Origin: Campylobacter concisus
Lineage (GTDB): Bacteria > Campylobacterota > Campylobacteria > Campylobacterales > Campylobacteraceae
DNA: 64,000 nucleotides
Direction of reading: 5' to 3'
Assembly (NCBI RefSeq): GCF_003049705.1
Contig: NZ_PIRF01000002.1
Span: 186,001-250,000, forward strand
This document shows, in pieces, positions 10,230 to 19,965 of the stretch. The translations under genes were made by a program, and so were the position numbers. A model generated the notes under the pieces. It ran no database searches, had not been told where the DNA came from, and saw nothing but the letters and a program-made list of their open reading frames with translations. Within the stretch, counting starts at the first letter, position 1, and each line of letters starts with the position of its first letter.

Positions 10230-11360
10230 ATGAAATTTGAAGTTATAAAAAAAGATGGCAACGCAAGGCGCGGCATCCTAACAACCGCTCACAGCGTGAT
10301 ACAAACGCCAGTTTTCATGCCAGTTGGCACTGTTGGCGCAGTTAAAAGCCTAGATGCCTTTGATATGAGTGAAATTTTAGACGCAAAGATAATTTTAGCA
10401 AACACCTACCACATGTATCTGCGCCCTGGCAGCAAGGTCGTGCGTGAGTTTGGCGGGCTTCATGGATTTTCTAAATTTGATCGCTCGTTTTTAACTGATA
10501 GCGGCGGATTTCAGGCATTTTCGCTTAGATCAAACACCAAAAACGACGATGGCGGAATAAAATTTAAGAGCCACATCGACGGCAGCACGCATTACTTCAC
10601 GCCAAGATCCGTCCTTGACACGCAGTATGAGCTTGGCAGCGATATAATGATGATACTTGATGACCTAGTCGCCTTGCCTGCTGAGCCAAAAAGGATAGAT
10701 CTAAGCATAAAACGAACGATAAAATGGGCAAAAGAGGCGATTGATTATCACAAATTTATGCAAAGCAAGGGCATTGGCTTGCAGCAAAATATCTTTGGTA
10801 TCGTTCAAGGTGGCACCGACTATGAGGCACGTAAATTTTGCGCTGAAGCTTTAAATGAGCTGCCATTTGATGGCCTTGCAATAGGAGGACTAAGCGTTGG
10901 CGAGAGCAACGAGGCGATGTATGACACTGTTGAGGCGGTTATGCCATTTATGGATGAGCTAAGGCCGCGTTATCTAATGGGCGTTGGCACGCCAGAGGAT
11001 CTCGTAGAAAACGTGGAGCGAGGCGTTGATATGTTTGACTGCGTCATGCCAACAAGAAACGCAAGAAACGGCACGCTCTTTACTAGCTTTGGCAAGATAA
11101 ATATAAAATCAGCTAAATTTATAAACGACCACGCGCCAATTGACCCGCAGTGTCAGTGCTATACCTGCAAACGCTACTCCAGAGGCTATCTAAATCACCT
11201 TTTTAAGGCAAGAGAGCTCACATTTTTTAGGCTAGCAAGCCTTCACAACCTGCACTACTATCTAAATTTGATGAAAGAGATGAGAGAGGCAATAGAAAGA
11301 GGCGAATTTGCCAAATTTAAGAGAAATTTTTATGCTAAAAGGGTAAAAAATGAGCTATAA
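10230..11360 (+). CDS. tgt: tRNA-guanine transglycosylase
   Basis: Tgt exchanges G34 for the queuosine precursor preQ1 in tRNAs with GUN anticodons. The 376-aa protein carries the nucleophile and substrate region [12 protein letters not shown], the general aspartate in [11 protein letters not shown], the GGLSVGE loop, and the zinc site [17 protein letters not shown] near the C-terminus. Length is normal. AAGGA lies six bases before the ATG. The CorA-like gene overlaps its end by 11 bases. In H. pylori tgt is close to the COG3400/aroB operon (recalled); here the mla genes lie between. Confidence 0.96.
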   Translation: MKFEVIKKDGNARRGILTTAHSVIQTPVFMPVGTVGAVKSLDAFDMSEILDAKIILANTYHMYLRPGSKVVREFGGLHGFSKFDRSFLTDSGGFQAFSLRSNTKNDDGGIKFKSHIDGSTHYFTPRSVLDTQYELGSDIMMILDDLVALPAEPKRIDLSIKRTIKWAKEAIDYHKFMQSKGIGLQQNIFGIVQGGTDYEARKFCAEALNELPFDGLAIGGLSVGESNEAMYDTVEAVMPFMDELRPRYLMGVGTPEDLVENVERGVDMFDCVMPTRNARNGTLFTSFGKINIKSAKFINDHAPIDPQCQCYTCKRYSRGYLNHLFKARELTFFRLASLHNLHYYLNLMKEMREAIERGEFAKFKRNFYAKRVKNEL

Positions 11361-12048
11361 AAGTTCAGTTTGTGGATATTTTTATGGCGATGAATACGAC
11401 TATATTTTGCTTGTTTCTTTCACGCAAAAACAAAGCTATAAATTTTTATTTAAAAATGGCAAAATTTATAAAGAAGACTTTGATCACGAATGTGATAAAA
11501 ACGAGTTTGAAACAGCCCTTAAAAAGCTATGTAATGAATATGCAAATAAAATTTTAGAGCATCAAGAAGAACTAAACGAGTATGAAAAAATTTACGCTAG
11601 TCGAAAAAACTTTAACAAATTTATCAAAAGACACCACTTCTTAAAATACGAGATTAGAAAATTTCAAAACAAGATATCTCACTTTTATGAGACCCTTTCG
11701 ATTTGTCAAAGTGAGCAACAAAATTTAAAAAAGGAGCTTAAAAATAGTACTCATGAGGCAAATGTTTTTAGAACAATGGCCAATGAGTATGCCTGCAGAA
11801 TTGATGATATTTATACTTTTATACAAAGTATAAAAAACGACAAAATCAATCAAAACATTTACATTTTAACAATGATCTCAGCTGTAATGCTACCACTAAA
11901 TCTAATAACTGGGTTTTTTGGCATGAATACACAAGGCTTGCCATTTAATGAAACTAAAAATGCCACCATGATAGTTGTGTCAATAATGTTTGGAGTGATT
12001 CTTTGTTGTGTTGTTTTTTTATTTTGGTATACAAATAAGAAGAAGTAG
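11350..12048 (+). CDS. Short CorA-like magnesium transporter family protein
   Basis: The 232-aa protein ends with two membrane helices (about residues 172-192 and 207-227). Between them is the CorA signature in the form [10 protein letters not shown], which contains the GMN motif. A mostly helical, charged cytoplasmic part of about 165 residues precedes it, well short of the roughly 240 residues of E. coli CorA. It may be a divalent-cation channel or a paralogue with other specificity. It overlaps tgt by 11 bases and is probably co-transcribed. The following 160 bases are very AT-rich and hold no gene I can see. Confidence 0.75.
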   Translation: MSYKSSVCGYFYGDEYDYILLVSFTQKQSYKFLFKNGKIYKEDFDHECDKNEFETALKKLCNEYANKILEHQEELNEYEKIYASRKNFNKFIKRHHFLKYEIRKFQNKISHFYETLSICQSEQQNLKKELKNSTHEANVFRTMANEYACRIDDIYTFIQSIKNDKINQNIYILTMISAVMLPLNLITGFFGMNTQGLPFNETKNATMIVVSIMFGVILCCVVFLFWYTNKKK

Positions 12049-12171
12049 AAAATAAATAAATTTAGTATATATTTTAAATTTTTATAGCCAAGCGGTAAAA
12101 ACAATAAAATAAATAGATTTTTTAATATTAAAAAACAAAAAAATATTTAAAAAATTAAATTTAAAAAGAAG

Positions 12172-12199
12172 ATTAAAAGTCCTGAATAGACTTCAGGAC
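12172..12199 (-). terminator. Terminator of the rpsP-rplS operon
   Basis: A perfect 8-bp stem (GTCCTGAA / TTCAGGAC) with a 5-base loop lies at 12179-12199, 12 bases after the rplS stop. On the minus strand it is followed by TTTTAATCTT. It is a good rho-independent terminator for the ribosomal operon. Confidence 0.85.
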
Positions 12200-12210
12200 A
12201 GATAGTAGAA

Positions 12211-12567
12211 TTATTTTCTAAGTTCGCGGATCTTAGCAGCTTTACCACGAAGGTCACGTAGATAGAATAATTTAGCTCTTCTAACACGACCTTTTCTAAG
12301 AACTTTTATTTCTTCGATTGAGTCACTAAAAATTGGAAAAATTCTCTCAACACCAACACTGTTAGCACCGATTTTTCTGATGATAAATGTTTCCCCTGTG
12401 CCACTACCACGTCTAGCTATACAAATACCTTCAAAATTTTGAATTCTAGTTTTATCGCCTTCGTGAATACGAGTAGCAACACGCAATGTATCTCCTGCAC
12501 GGAAGTCAGGAATATTTTTACTAGCAATTTGAGCATTTTCAAATGCTTCAATGTATTTATTTCTCAT
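12211..12567 (-). CDS. rplS: Ribosomal protein bL19
   Basis: bL19 is a 50S protein at the subunit interface. The 118-aa sequence has the usual N-terminal [22 protein letters not shown] region and the family's [23 protein letters not shown] core, here [17 protein letters not shown], ending in a basic tail. It is the last gene of rpsP-khpA-rimM-trmD-rplS, eight bases after trmD, with a strong terminator just downstream. Nothing unusual. Confidence 0.97.
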   Translation of the reverse strand: MRNKYIEAFENAQIASKNIPDFRAGDTLRVATRIHEGDKTRIQNFEGICIARRGSGTGETFIIRKIGANSVGVERIFPIFSDSIEEIKVLRKGRVRRAKLFYLRDLRGKAAKIRELRK

Positions 12568-12575
12568 GTTTTTCC

Positions 12576-13268
12576 TTATTTATATGGCTTAAGCTTTTGA
12601 TATAAATCAGGGCGAAAGAACCTTGTTTTGCAGTGAGCCATCTTATTTTTTAAAGTGTGGATTTTAGCATGGTTACCCTTTAAAAACTCTGAAACCACAA
12701 AGATCGATCTAAAATTATCAGGCTTTGTAAAAGATGGAGCTTCAAGCAAATTATCCTCAAAACTCTCAATTTCAAGGCTCATATCGTTTCCTAAAACTCC
12801 AGGTATATTTCTTGATATTGCATCACTTATACAAAGCGCAGGAAGCTCTCCACCAGTTAAAACAAAATCGCCTATGCAAAAAACTTCATCTGCCCAAAGC
12901 TCAACAACTCGTTCATCAAGGCCTTCATATCTACTGCAAACAAAACAAATGTGATCTTTTTTAGAGAGCCTCTTTGCGTCATTTTGATTAAATTTTTTAC
13001 CAGCTGGTGTCAAAAATATCATGTGAGTATTTTTATCTTTTTCTTTTAAAAATTTAATCGATTCATCTAAAGGCTGTGGAAACATCAAAAGCCCTGCTCC
13101 GCCTCCGATCATATAATTATCAACTTTATTATGCTTATCTTTAGTAAAATTTCTTGGATTTATAAAATCAATTTCAATAAATTTATTACCAATTGCACGT
13201 TTTAAAATAGAATCACAAAAATAAGGTTTAACTAAATTTTCAAAAAGTGTAATAAACGTAAATTTCAT
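12576..13268 (-). CDS. trmD: tRNA (guanine37-N1)-methyltransferase
   Basis: TrmD makes m1G37 in tRNAs and so prevents frameshifting. The 230-aa SPOUT enzyme shows the knot sequence ([13 protein letters not shown], then [22 protein letters not shown]) that binds S-adenosylmethionine. The C-terminal helical domain appears slightly shortened against E. coli TrmD (255 aa), as in relatives. The ATG overlaps the rimM stop as ATGA. Confidence 0.96.
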   Translation of the reverse strand: MKFTFITLFENLVKPYFCDSILKRAIGNKFIEIDFINPRNFTKDKHNKVDNYMIGGGAGLLMFPQPLDESIKFLKEKDKNTHMIFLTPAGKKFNQNDAKRLSKKDHICFVCSRYEGLDERVVELWADEVFCIGDFVLTGGELPALCISDAISRNIPGVLGNDMSLEIESFEDNLLEAPSFTKPDNFRSIFVVSEFLKGNHAKIHTLKNKMAHCKTRFFRPDLYQKLKPYK

Positions 13269-13795
13269 GAATTTTCTAAAATAGCTCTAGCATCTTTTAC
13301 CAAAATCTCTTCATTGTCTAAATTTACACTTATAATAAAATGCTCTAAGTATGGAATGTAAAAATTCTTTGGATTACCGCCCATAATAAGCTCTTTGTCT
13401 GTTTTTATGTATAAAAGTGAATTTGAAAAATTATCTTGAATATCCTCTACAATGCCTAAAATTTTGCCATTTTCTACAACTTTTAAGCCAATAATATCAA
13501 ACTGAAAAAATTCATTTTTTTTTAATTTGCAGTTTTTTCTAGTAAGCTCTTTTGTGGTGTATATGGTTCTATTTACAAGTGTTTTAGCAAGGTCTAAGTC
13601 ATCAAAATTTTCAAACAACACTAGCTCTTTTTGTCTATTGTAGTCTTTTATGGTCAGCTGATCATTGTTTTTGTCAAAAAAGGTTGCACCTTTTTTAAAC
13701 TGTTCTGGGAAGTCGCTCTTATTGTAAAGCTTTAAGTAGCCCTTTAAACCAACACATCTTCCGATTGTAGCGACTTCAACAATATCACTATTCAA
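13265..13795 (-). CDS. rimM: 16S rRNA processing protein RimM
   Basis: RimM assists 30S head assembly by binding uS19. The 176-aa protein has the N-terminal beta-barrel ([18 protein letters not shown]) and the C-terminal PRC-barrel ([19 protein letters not shown], ending with an [13 protein letters not shown] segment). The start appears to be TTG, overlapping the khpA end by 8 bases; no strong Shine-Dalgarno sequence is visible, so the exact start is uncertain. Gene order rpsP-khpA-rimM-trmD-rplS is conserved in many bacteria. Confidence 0.93.
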   Translation of the reverse strand: MNSDIVEVATIGRCVGLKGYLKLYNKSDFPEQFKKGATFFDKNNDQLTIKDYNRQKELVLFENFDDLDLAKTLVNRTIYTTKELTRKNCKLKKNEFFQFDIIGLKVVENGKILGIVEDIQDNFSNSLLYIKTDKELIMGGNPKNFYIPYLEHFIISVNLDNEEILVKDARAILENS

Positions 13796-14030
13796 TAGCT
13801 TTTACCGTTACTCTATAGCTTGTATTATCTTTGGCTTTACAACCAATAATAACGGTCTTTATAGCGTTTATCATTTTGCCATCTTTGCCGATAAGTTTTC
13901 CCGTATCAACCTTATCAGCACTTATAATTATCTCAGCAAAATTTTCACCAAGTTCCTTGCGATCAACACTTACTTTATCAGGAAAATCGGCAATCAACTT
14001 GGCATATTCGTATAAAAAATTTTTAACCAT
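13788..14030 (-). CDS. khpA: KhpA, KH-domain RNA-binding protein
   Basis: The 80-aa protein is a single KH domain with the RNA-binding GKDG loop (KLIGKDGKMINAIKTVI). KhpA-type proteins bind sRNAs and other transcripts in Gram-positive species; the role in Campylobacter is not established. It lies between rpsP and rimM. Its ATG shares one base with the rpsP stop (TAATG), and its 3' end overlaps rimM. Confidence 0.9.
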   Translation of the reverse strand: MVKNFLYEYAKLIADFPDKVSVDRKELGENFAEIIISADKVDTGKLIGKDGKMINAIKTVIIGCKAKDNTSYRVTVKAIE

Positions 14031-14257
14031 TATTTTGTAATTTGTGCAACTCTATCGCTAAGTTTAGCACCAACGCTTTTCCAGTAATCTAATCTCTCTT
14101 TGTTGAAATTTATAACATTTGGCTCAACCATAGGATTGTAATAGCCAATACTTTCTATCCAGCCACTATCACGTCTTTTTCTGCTATCTGTAACAACTAT
14201 ACGATAAAAAGGTCTTTTCTTACGTCCCATTCTTGTTAGTCTTACTACTGTTGCCAT
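14030..14257 (-). CDS. rpsP: Ribosomal protein bS16
   Basis: bS16 is a small early-assembly 30S protein. The 75-aa sequence starts with the typical [23 protein letters not shown] segment split by its conserved basic residues and continues with GYYNPM. It is the first gene of the ribosomal operon, with GAGGAG close upstream of the ATG. The 72 bases between ffh and this gene may hold its own promoter, but no clear -10 is visible. Confidence 0.97.
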   Translation of the reverse strand: MATVVRLTRMGRKKRPFYRIVVTDSRKRRDSGWIESIGYYNPMVEPNVINFNKERLDYWKSVGAKLSDRVAQITK

Positions 14258-14329
14258 ATTATATTTCTCCTCTTGTTTTTAAATAAAGCTTAAATTTAGA
14301 TAACAAATATCCAAATTTAAACCCTTTTA

Positions 14330-15670
14330 TCAAACAGGTCTTTTTAAATTTGCTTGAGAAAGCATATTTGCAAGTCCTTTTACTCCACCTTTTCCTGAAA
14401 ATTTCTTAGCAAGTTTTGAGGCATTTTCAAACTGCTTTAAAAAACGATTTACTTCTACCTGAGAAAGTCCAGAACCAGTCGCTAAACGTCTTTTTCTACT
14501 ATTATTTAAAAGTTCAGGATTTTCACGCTCTTTTTGTGTCATAGAGTTTATCATAGCCTTAATATGTAAAATTTCTTTTGAATTGTCAAGATCTATATCT
14601 TTTATTTGATTTGCAATATTTGAAAGTCCAGGTATCATCCCCATTAAAGACTTCATACTACCAAGCTTTTTAACACTTTCCATTTGTTCTAAAAAGTCAT
14701 TAAAATTAAACTGTCCTTTTTTTATCTTTTGATTTAGGCGTTTTGCCTCTTTTTCATCTATAATAGTCGATGTTTTCTCTACCAAAGTGGCCAAGTCACC
14801 CTCACCCATTATACGGCTTACAATGCGGTCTGGTATAAAACTCTCGATATCAGCTACTTTTTCGCCAGTACCGACAAATCTAAGTGGGATATTTAGCTGT
14901 TTTGCAATGCTAATAGCTACGCCACCCTTTGAGTCAGAGTCAAATTTAGAAAGAATAACTCCAGAAATTCCTAAAATTTCATTAAAACTTGTAGCTGTCT
15001 TTACGGCGTCTTGACCACTCATGGCGTCAGCTACGTAGAAAATTTCATGTGGATTTATCGCATTTTTTACATCTTTTATCTCTTGCATCAACTTTTCATC
15101 GATCGCAAGACGACCAGCGGTATCCACTAAAAGCACATCATAAAGACCACTTTTTGCTTTTTCTAGTGCTTCTTTAGCTACTTTTATAGGGTTATTTTCA
15201 TTTTCTATATAAAAAAGATCGATCTCGTTTGCAACGCAGAGCTGTCTTAGCTGCTCGACAGCCGCCAACCTTTGCAGGTCACAAGCCGCAACTAAAACTT
15301 TTTTCTTTCTTAGCTTTAGGTAGTTTGCAAGCTTGATAGTTGTCGTTGTTTTACCACTACCTTGCAAGCCAGCCATCAAAACAATAGTCGGTGCAACTGG
15401 TGCATAGACAAAGCCTTGGTTACCAGGAGCTGTTAAGATAGTCGTTAAATTTGACTTTATCGCATCTAAGAAATTCTTTTGGCCTACGCCAGTTTGCTTT
15501 AGTTCGCTTTCGATAGACGCGAGTAGATCTTTGGTGACTTTATGGTGAACATCAGCTTTTAAAAGAGCTTTTTTAAGCACGTCAAGTGCGTTTTTTAGAG
15601 CTTTTTCATCATCTACAAAACGTATCTTACTAACGGCTAATCTAAAAGACTCGCTAATTTGTTCGAACAC
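14330..15670 (-). CDS. ffh: Signal recognition particle protein Ffh
   Basis: Ffh (SRP54) binds 4.5S RNA and signal sequences and directs membrane proteins to FtsY. The 446-aa protein has the N domain (1-90), the GTPase G domain with GLQGSGKTTTTIKLA near residue 110, DTAGR, and the SKFDSDSKGG box, and the methionine-rich M domain (about 300-446; SGLSQVEVNRFLKQF). The start is GTG, with AAAGG six bases upstream. It lies between the rluA-type gene and rpsP, an order I recall from C. jejuni. Confidence 0.97.
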   Translation of the reverse strand: MFEQISESFRLAVSKIRFVDDEKALKNALDVLKKALLKADVHHKVTKDLLASIESELKQTGVGQKNFLDAIKSNLTTILTAPGNQGFVYAPVAPTIVLMAGLQGSGKTTTTIKLANYLKLRKKKVLVAACDLQRLAAVEQLRQLCVANEIDLFYIENENNPIKVAKEALEKAKSGLYDVLLVDTAGRLAIDEKLMQEIKDVKNAINPHEIFYVADAMSGQDAVKTATSFNEILGISGVILSKFDSDSKGGVAISIAKQLNIPLRFVGTGEKVADIESFIPDRIVSRIMGEGDLATLVEKTSTIIDEKEAKRLNQKIKKGQFNFNDFLEQMESVKKLGSMKSLMGMIPGLSNIANQIKDIDLDNSKEILHIKAMINSMTQKERENPELLNNSRKRRLATGSGLSQVEVNRFLKQFENASKLAKKFSGKGGVKGLANMLSQANLKRPV

Positions 15671-15732
15671 TAATCACCTTTCTAAGTTGTTATTAAAGGG
15701 CGTATATTACTAAATAATTTCTTTATTGCTCT

Positions 15733-16491
15733 TTAAATTTCAAATTTATTAGACAGCTCAAATCCAAGAGAATTAAATTCTCTTGGGATTGGCGCTTTAA
15801 ATTTATAGTTTAAAAGAGCGATAGAATAAGCATGTAAAAACATTCTATTTGCCCTATTTTTACCGTATTTCTCATCGCCAACGATAGGTAAATTTAAACT
15901 AGCCAAATGCACTCTTATCTGGTGTGTTCTGCCTGTTTTTATGGCAACTTTTACAAGCGTTTTTTTGCCCACAACCATGAGTGGTGAAATTTCGCTGATC
16001 GCCTCTTTGCCATCTTTTGATATCTTTGAAAAGGCGCCATTTTTATTTTTTATAGTTAAGATCGGCTCATTTACGACCACTTCCTCGCTCATGATGCCCC
16101 TAACTGCAGCCACGTAAATTTTCTCAACCTTCATCTTTTTAAACTCACTTATCGCAAGCGTTGCGAATTCATCATTTTTTACAAGAAGCAGTACGCCACT
16201 CGTGTCTTTATCGAGTCTATGAAGGAGTGGAAATTTATAAATTTGACTAATTTTTTCACTAGTTATGGTAGCTGGCTTACTGATTGCTATTAAATTTTCA
16301 TCTTCAAAAATAATGCTTGGCTTTGGCATCTCTTCGACGCTAAATTTGGTATTTTCACTCATTAGTGCTCGAGCTATCATCACTTTTTGGCCTTTAGCAT
16401 AGACTAGACCGCTATCTATTAGCTCCTTTGCCTCGTTGTTTGAGATATTTTTTTGTTTGGCTAAAATTTTATACGCTTTTTCTTCGCTCAT
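15733..16491 (-). CDS. RluA-family pseudouridine synthase
   Basis: The 252-aa protein has an S4-like N-terminus (about residues 1-45) and the RluA catalytic motif HRLDKDTSG, whose aspartate is the nucleophile. It also has the conserved RTHQIRVHLASLNLPIVGDEKYG segment. The target could be 23S rRNA or tRNA and cannot be told from sequence alone. The ATG overlaps the waaA stop (ATGA), and the stop is 62 bases before ffh. Family call is firm, subfamily not. Confidence 0.9.
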   Translation of the reverse strand: MSEEKAYKILAKQKNISNNEAKELIDSGLVYAKGQKVMIARALMSENTKFSVEEMPKPSIIFEDENLIAISKPATITSEKISQIYKFPLLHRLDKDTSGVLLLVKNDEFATLAISEFKKMKVEKIYVAAVRGIMSEEVVVNEPILTIKNKNGAFSKISKDGKEAISEISPLMVVGKKTLVKVAIKTGRTHQIRVHLASLNLPIVGDEKYGKNRANRMFLHAYSIALLNYKFKAPIPREFNSLGFELSNKFEI

Positions 16492-17624
16492 AAAGTGCTC
16501 CTTATATCTTCTATGATCGCATCAGCGCTTGCTTGCACGGCGATCTTGCTCTTTTTGGCACCACTATCTATTATGCTGCCAATCTCGCTAGCTTTTGCGA
16601 TGTGGATGTTTTCAACTAGGCTAAATAACGCCTTTTGATTAAATATAAACTCACCGCTGATTATTACTGGGTTAAACTGTGCGCACTCGATTGGATTATG
16701 CCCGCCGATATTTGGCACAAAACTGCCTCCAAGCACTACTATATCGCTAATAGCATAGACATTTACAAGCTCACCTAAAGTATCAAGCAAATTTACTTTA
16801 GCTTCAAATTTATATGTTTGACTAAATTTCGCAAAGCTAAAATCATGCTTTTTAGCGTAGTCGCCTGCTATCTTCTCAACCTCTGCAAATCTCTCAGGGT
16901 GGCGTGGCGCGATGATTAAAAGATCGTTTTCTTTTAAATTTAAATTTTGCAAAATCAACTCTTCTTCGCCAACATGCGTACTTGCTAATACGATCACTCT
17001 AGCTTTTGGCTTTTCATAAATTTTACTCACGCTTGGCAAAAATGCAGCTTTTATGTTGCCAATGACCTCTATTTTGCCTGCTCCAAGTGACTTTAGGTGC
17101 TCTTTATCAAGCTCACTTTGAGCGTAAATTTTATCTATAAATTTAAAAAGATATCTGTAAAAAAAGCCAAATTTCAAGTAGCTTTTGTAGCTTCTATCTG
17201 AAATTCTAGCGTTTATAAGGATCACGCGACTGCCTTTTAGCTTCGCCATGAAAACCAGCATAAGCCAAAGCTCAGCCTCAAAAATAACTAAAATTTTGCT
17301 CTTTTTTAGCCAAAATGGCAAAAAAATTTCAAATGGCAAAAATCTCGTGTTAGAGCAAATTTTACTTGCCGCTTCAAAGCCCGTATTTGTCACCACACTT
17401 ATAGCTTTACTATCAAATTTTTGCATCAAAGGTTTGAGTGCTTGCACCTCGCCAAATGAACAAGCATGAAAATGTACATCTGTATCTTGAAATTTAGGAT
17501 TATTAAAGAGGAAAAAACGTGCTGGAATCGACTTATGATACTTTTTTTTAAAACTTAAAAAAAATAAAAAGATAGCCCCAAATAGATAGAGTATTGAGGC
17601 TAGAAAGTAATATATTATTATCAC
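16488..17624 (-). CDS. waaA: 3-deoxy-D-manno-octulosonic acid transferase (Kdo transferase)
   Basis: WaaA adds Kdo to lipid A precursor at the inner-membrane cytoplasmic face. The 378-aa protein begins with an N-terminal membrane anchor (about 1-25). It has the GT30 features HFHACSFGEVQALKPL near residue 52 (the E is the likely catalytic base), LASTHVGEEELI, IIAPRHPERF and GGSFVPNIGGHNPIECAQF. The start is GTG with no good Shine-Dalgarno sequence, so it is less certain. It belongs to the glyQ-to-rpsP run and supplies the inner core to which the heptose genes at the right end add. Confidence 0.94.
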   Translation of the reverse strand: MIIIYYFLASILYLFGAIFLFFLSFKKKYHKSIPARFFLFNNPKFQDTDVHFHACSFGEVQALKPLMQKFDSKAISVVTNTGFEAASKICSNTRFLPFEIFLPFWLKKSKILVIFEAELWLMLVFMAKLKGSRVILINARISDRSYKSYLKFGFFYRYLFKFIDKIYAQSELDKEHLKSLGAGKIEVIGNIKAAFLPSVSKIYEKPKARVIVLASTHVGEEELILQNLNLKENDLLIIAPRHPERFAEVEKIAGDYAKKHDFSFAKFSQTYKFEAKVNLLDTLGELVNVYAISDIVVLGGSFVPNIGGHNPIECAQFNPVIISGEFIFNQKALFSLVENIHIAKASEIGSIIDSGAKKSKIAVQASADAIIEDIRSTL

Positions 17625-17632
17625 GAAATGTG

Positions 17633-18340
17633 TTATTGCTCTTGTTTATATAAGATTCTGCCACAATGCGGACATGTAACGATATCTTCACCCTTGATAA
17701 CAGCAGAGAAAGTTTTATCGTTTATCTGCATAAAGCAGCCATAACAAGCTTGTTTTTTTACAGGAACAACGGCTGTGTTGTGAGCCCATTTTCTAATTTT
17801 TTCATAAAATGCCAAAATTTTTTGATTCATAGTGGCGATAAGCTTGTCTTTTTTAGCATAAACTTCTTCACGTTCTTTCCCGATATTTTCAAGCTCAGAT
17901 GAAGTTTTGCTTTTTATATTTTTTAAATTCTCTTCAAGTTCAGCTTTTTTTGCACCAAGCTCATCTTTTTGACTATTTTTACTATCTATTAGCTTCTCAA
18001 GTCTAGCGATCTCCTCATTTGCAGCCTCAAGTTGCTCTTTTGCAATATCTTCTTCAAGACTTAGAGCTTTTATCTCCTTTTCACTTTTTGCGCTTGAGCT
18101 TTTTTTAGCCACATCTTTTATCTTAGCACTAAACTCGGCTATATGAGCATTTGTTCCTGATTTTTGAGATTTTAGGTCATTTACCTCTTCATCTAGTCTT
18201 TCTATATTAACCGTTATGTTTTCGCACTCTTCTTCTATATTTTTATAAGCCTTTTCTATGTCTTGAATGCGTGGTATAAAGCCATCTATTTGTTTATCAA
18301 GGTCAGATAATTCAACTAATTGTTGTAAGTATTTATTCAT
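17633..18340 (-). CDS. Coiled-coil zinc-ribbon protein (COG1579)
   Basis: The protein, about 235 aa, is mostly a long coiled coil (about residues 5-175) followed by a C-terminal zinc ribbon: CYGCFMQIN and, 22 residues on, CPHCGRILY, four cysteines in all. COG1579 proteins are thought to bind nucleic acid, and the H. pylori member has been linked to flagellar genes (recalled, with low certainty). I place the start at the ATG at 18340, where AAAGGA lies six bases upstream, and not at the TTG at 18364. It follows the Nif3-like gene. Confidence 0.85.
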   Translation of the reverse strand: MNKYLQQLVELSDLDKQIDGFIPRIQDIEKAYKNIEEECENITVNIERLDEEVNDLKSQKSGTNAHIAEFSAKIKDVAKKSSSAKSEKEIKALSLEEDIAKEQLEAANEEIARLEKLIDSKNSQKDELGAKKAELEENLKNIKSKTSSELENIGKEREEVYAKKDKLIATMNQKILAFYEKIRKWAHNTAVVPVKKQACYGCFMQINDKTFSAVIKGEDIVTCPHCGRILYKQEQ

Positions 18341-18357
18341 AATGTTTCCTTTTTTTG

Positions 18358-19080
18358 TTAGCAATATGTAAATGGATTTTTAGAATTGCGTATTATAACT
18401 TCAATTTTCAGATTTTGCAAATATTTTGCTAAAAAATCACCAAAACAACGTTCACTTTCATAGTGATTTATATCGATTAAATTTAGCCCATTTTCCTTTG
18501 CATAAAGAGCTTGATGATACTTTAGATCACCCGTTAAAAAGACGTCAGCTTTTACATCTTGGATGAGATCTGCGCCACTTCCGGTGCAGATACAAATTTT
18601 AGAAATTTCATCTTTTGCATGAACCACTCTTAAATTTTCTAGCCCAAGTTTTTCTTTTACAAATTTGCAAAGCTTGCTAAATTTCATCTTCACATCAGCG
18701 TAGATCAAAAAACCCTCTTTGCTTGAAATTTCTAGCCCCAAAACCTGCGTTACAAATTTTTCATTTAAAAATGCAAGGTCAGCATTTGTGTGAAGCGAGA
18801 TGAGCAAAATATTTTTTATCATCATCTCTCTTATAAGTGAGCTTGGATAAAGGCTGTAGTCTAAGCTCTTTAGCCCCTTAAAAATGAGAGGATGATGAGT
18901 GATAATAAGCGAATTTTGCAAGACATTTTGCAAAAGTTTGCTATCTAAATCAAGACTTAGATAAATTCGCTCAAATTCGCTATCAAATGAGCCAACTTGA
19001 AGGCCACTATTATCCCAAGGCTCTTGGCTCGCAAACGGGCAAATTTCATCTAAAATTTTATAAATTTCAGCTATTTTCAT
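18358..19080 (-). CDS. Nif3-like dinuclear metal-centre protein
   Basis: The 240-aa protein belongs to the YbgI/Nif3 (DUF34) family. Metal-binding residues are visible in LIITHHPLIF, in the ...HTNAD segment and near the C-terminus in the HYESE segment; GDLKYHQAL is also typical. Members have been proposed as GTP cyclohydrolase I type 2 or metal-dependent hydrolases, but the true substrate is unsettled. It sits 12 bases after glyQ and just before the zinc-ribbon gene, an order shared with C. jejuni from memory. Confidence 0.88.
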   Translation of the reverse strand: MKIAEIYKILDEICPFASQEPWDNSGLQVGSFDSEFERIYLSLDLDSKLLQNVLQNSLIITHHPLIFKGLKSLDYSLYPSSLIREMMIKNILLISLHTNADLAFLNEKFVTQVLGLEISSKEGFLIYADVKMKFSKLCKFVKEKLGLENLRVVHAKDEISKICICTGSGADLIQDVKADVFLTGDLKYHQALYAKENGLNLIDINHYESERCFGDFLAKYLQNLKIEVIIRNSKNPFTYC

Positions 19081-19092
19081 AAAATTTTACTT

Positions 19093-19947
19093 TTACTCTA
19101 GGCTCTCTTTATAAGTTAGCGCACACTCTTTTGCAAGCTCTCGAATTTTTAGGATGTAGTCTTGCCTTTGCGTTACACTAATCGCTCCACGCGCATCAAG
19201 AACGTTAAAAGTATGCGCTGCTAGCATGCAGTAATCATACGCTGGCAACGAAATTTTAGCCTCTAAGCAGCGTTTGCACTCGTTAAATGCGTTTTCAAAC
19301 TGGTTAAAAAGCATATCTACATTTGCTACTTCAAAGTTATATTTACTCCACTCGTACTCACCTTGTTCGTGAACGTCGGCATAGGTTACGATGTTTCCAT
19401 CCCTGTCGTCCCAAACGATGTCGTAGACACTATTTACATCTTGTAGATACATGGCCAAACGTTCAAGGCCGTATGTTATCTCACCAGAGATCAGCTCGCA
19501 TGCGATGCCACCCACTTGTTGAAAATACGTAAACTGCGTCACCTCCATGCCGTCTAGCCAGACCTCCCAGCCTAGCCCCCAAGCACCCAGCGTTGGGCTC
19601 TCCCAGTTATCCTCGACAAAGCGGATGTCATGATCTTTTAAATTTAACCCAAGTTTTTCAAGGCTTTTTAGATAAAGCTCTTGGATATTTTCTGGACTTG
19701 GCTTTATGAGTACTTGAAACTGATAATAAGCGCCTAGGCGGTTTGGGTTTTCGCCGTATCTGCCATCAGTCGGACGGCGGCTTGGAGCTACATATGCAGT
19801 CGCCCATGGCTTTGGTCCAAGGCTTCTTAAAAATGTCGCTTGATGATAGGTACCGGCGCCCGCAGGCATATCGTATGGCTGAAGTATAACGCAACCTTGC
19901 TCTTGCCAATAGTTTTGAAGGGTTAATATTATTTGTGAAAATGTCAT
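19093..19947 (-). CDS. glyQ: Glycyl-tRNA synthetase alpha subunit
   Basis: GlyQ forms the catalytic half of the alpha2-beta2 glycyl-tRNA synthetase; glyS is not in this window. The 284-aa class II core shows the [20 protein letters not shown] opening, motif 2-like [17 protein letters not shown], and the glycine-binding [18 protein letters not shown] region. Length and sequence are normal. It is first in a long minus-strand run. Confidence 0.97.
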   Translation of the reverse strand: MTFSQIILTLQNYWQEQGCVILQPYDMPAGAGTYHQATFLRSLGPKPWATAYVAPSRRPTDGRYGENPNRLGAYYQFQVLIKPSPENIQELYLKSLEKLGLNLKDHDIRFVEDNWESPTLGAWGLGWEVWLDGMEVTQFTYFQQVGGIACELISGEITYGLERLAMYLQDVNSVYDIVWDDRDGNIVTYADVHEQGEYEWSKYNFEVANVDMLFNQFENAFNECKRCLEAKISLPAYDYCMLAAHTFNVLDARGAISVTQRQDYILKIRELAKECALTYKESLE

Positions 19948-19965
19948 TGCTTTCCTTTTAAAATT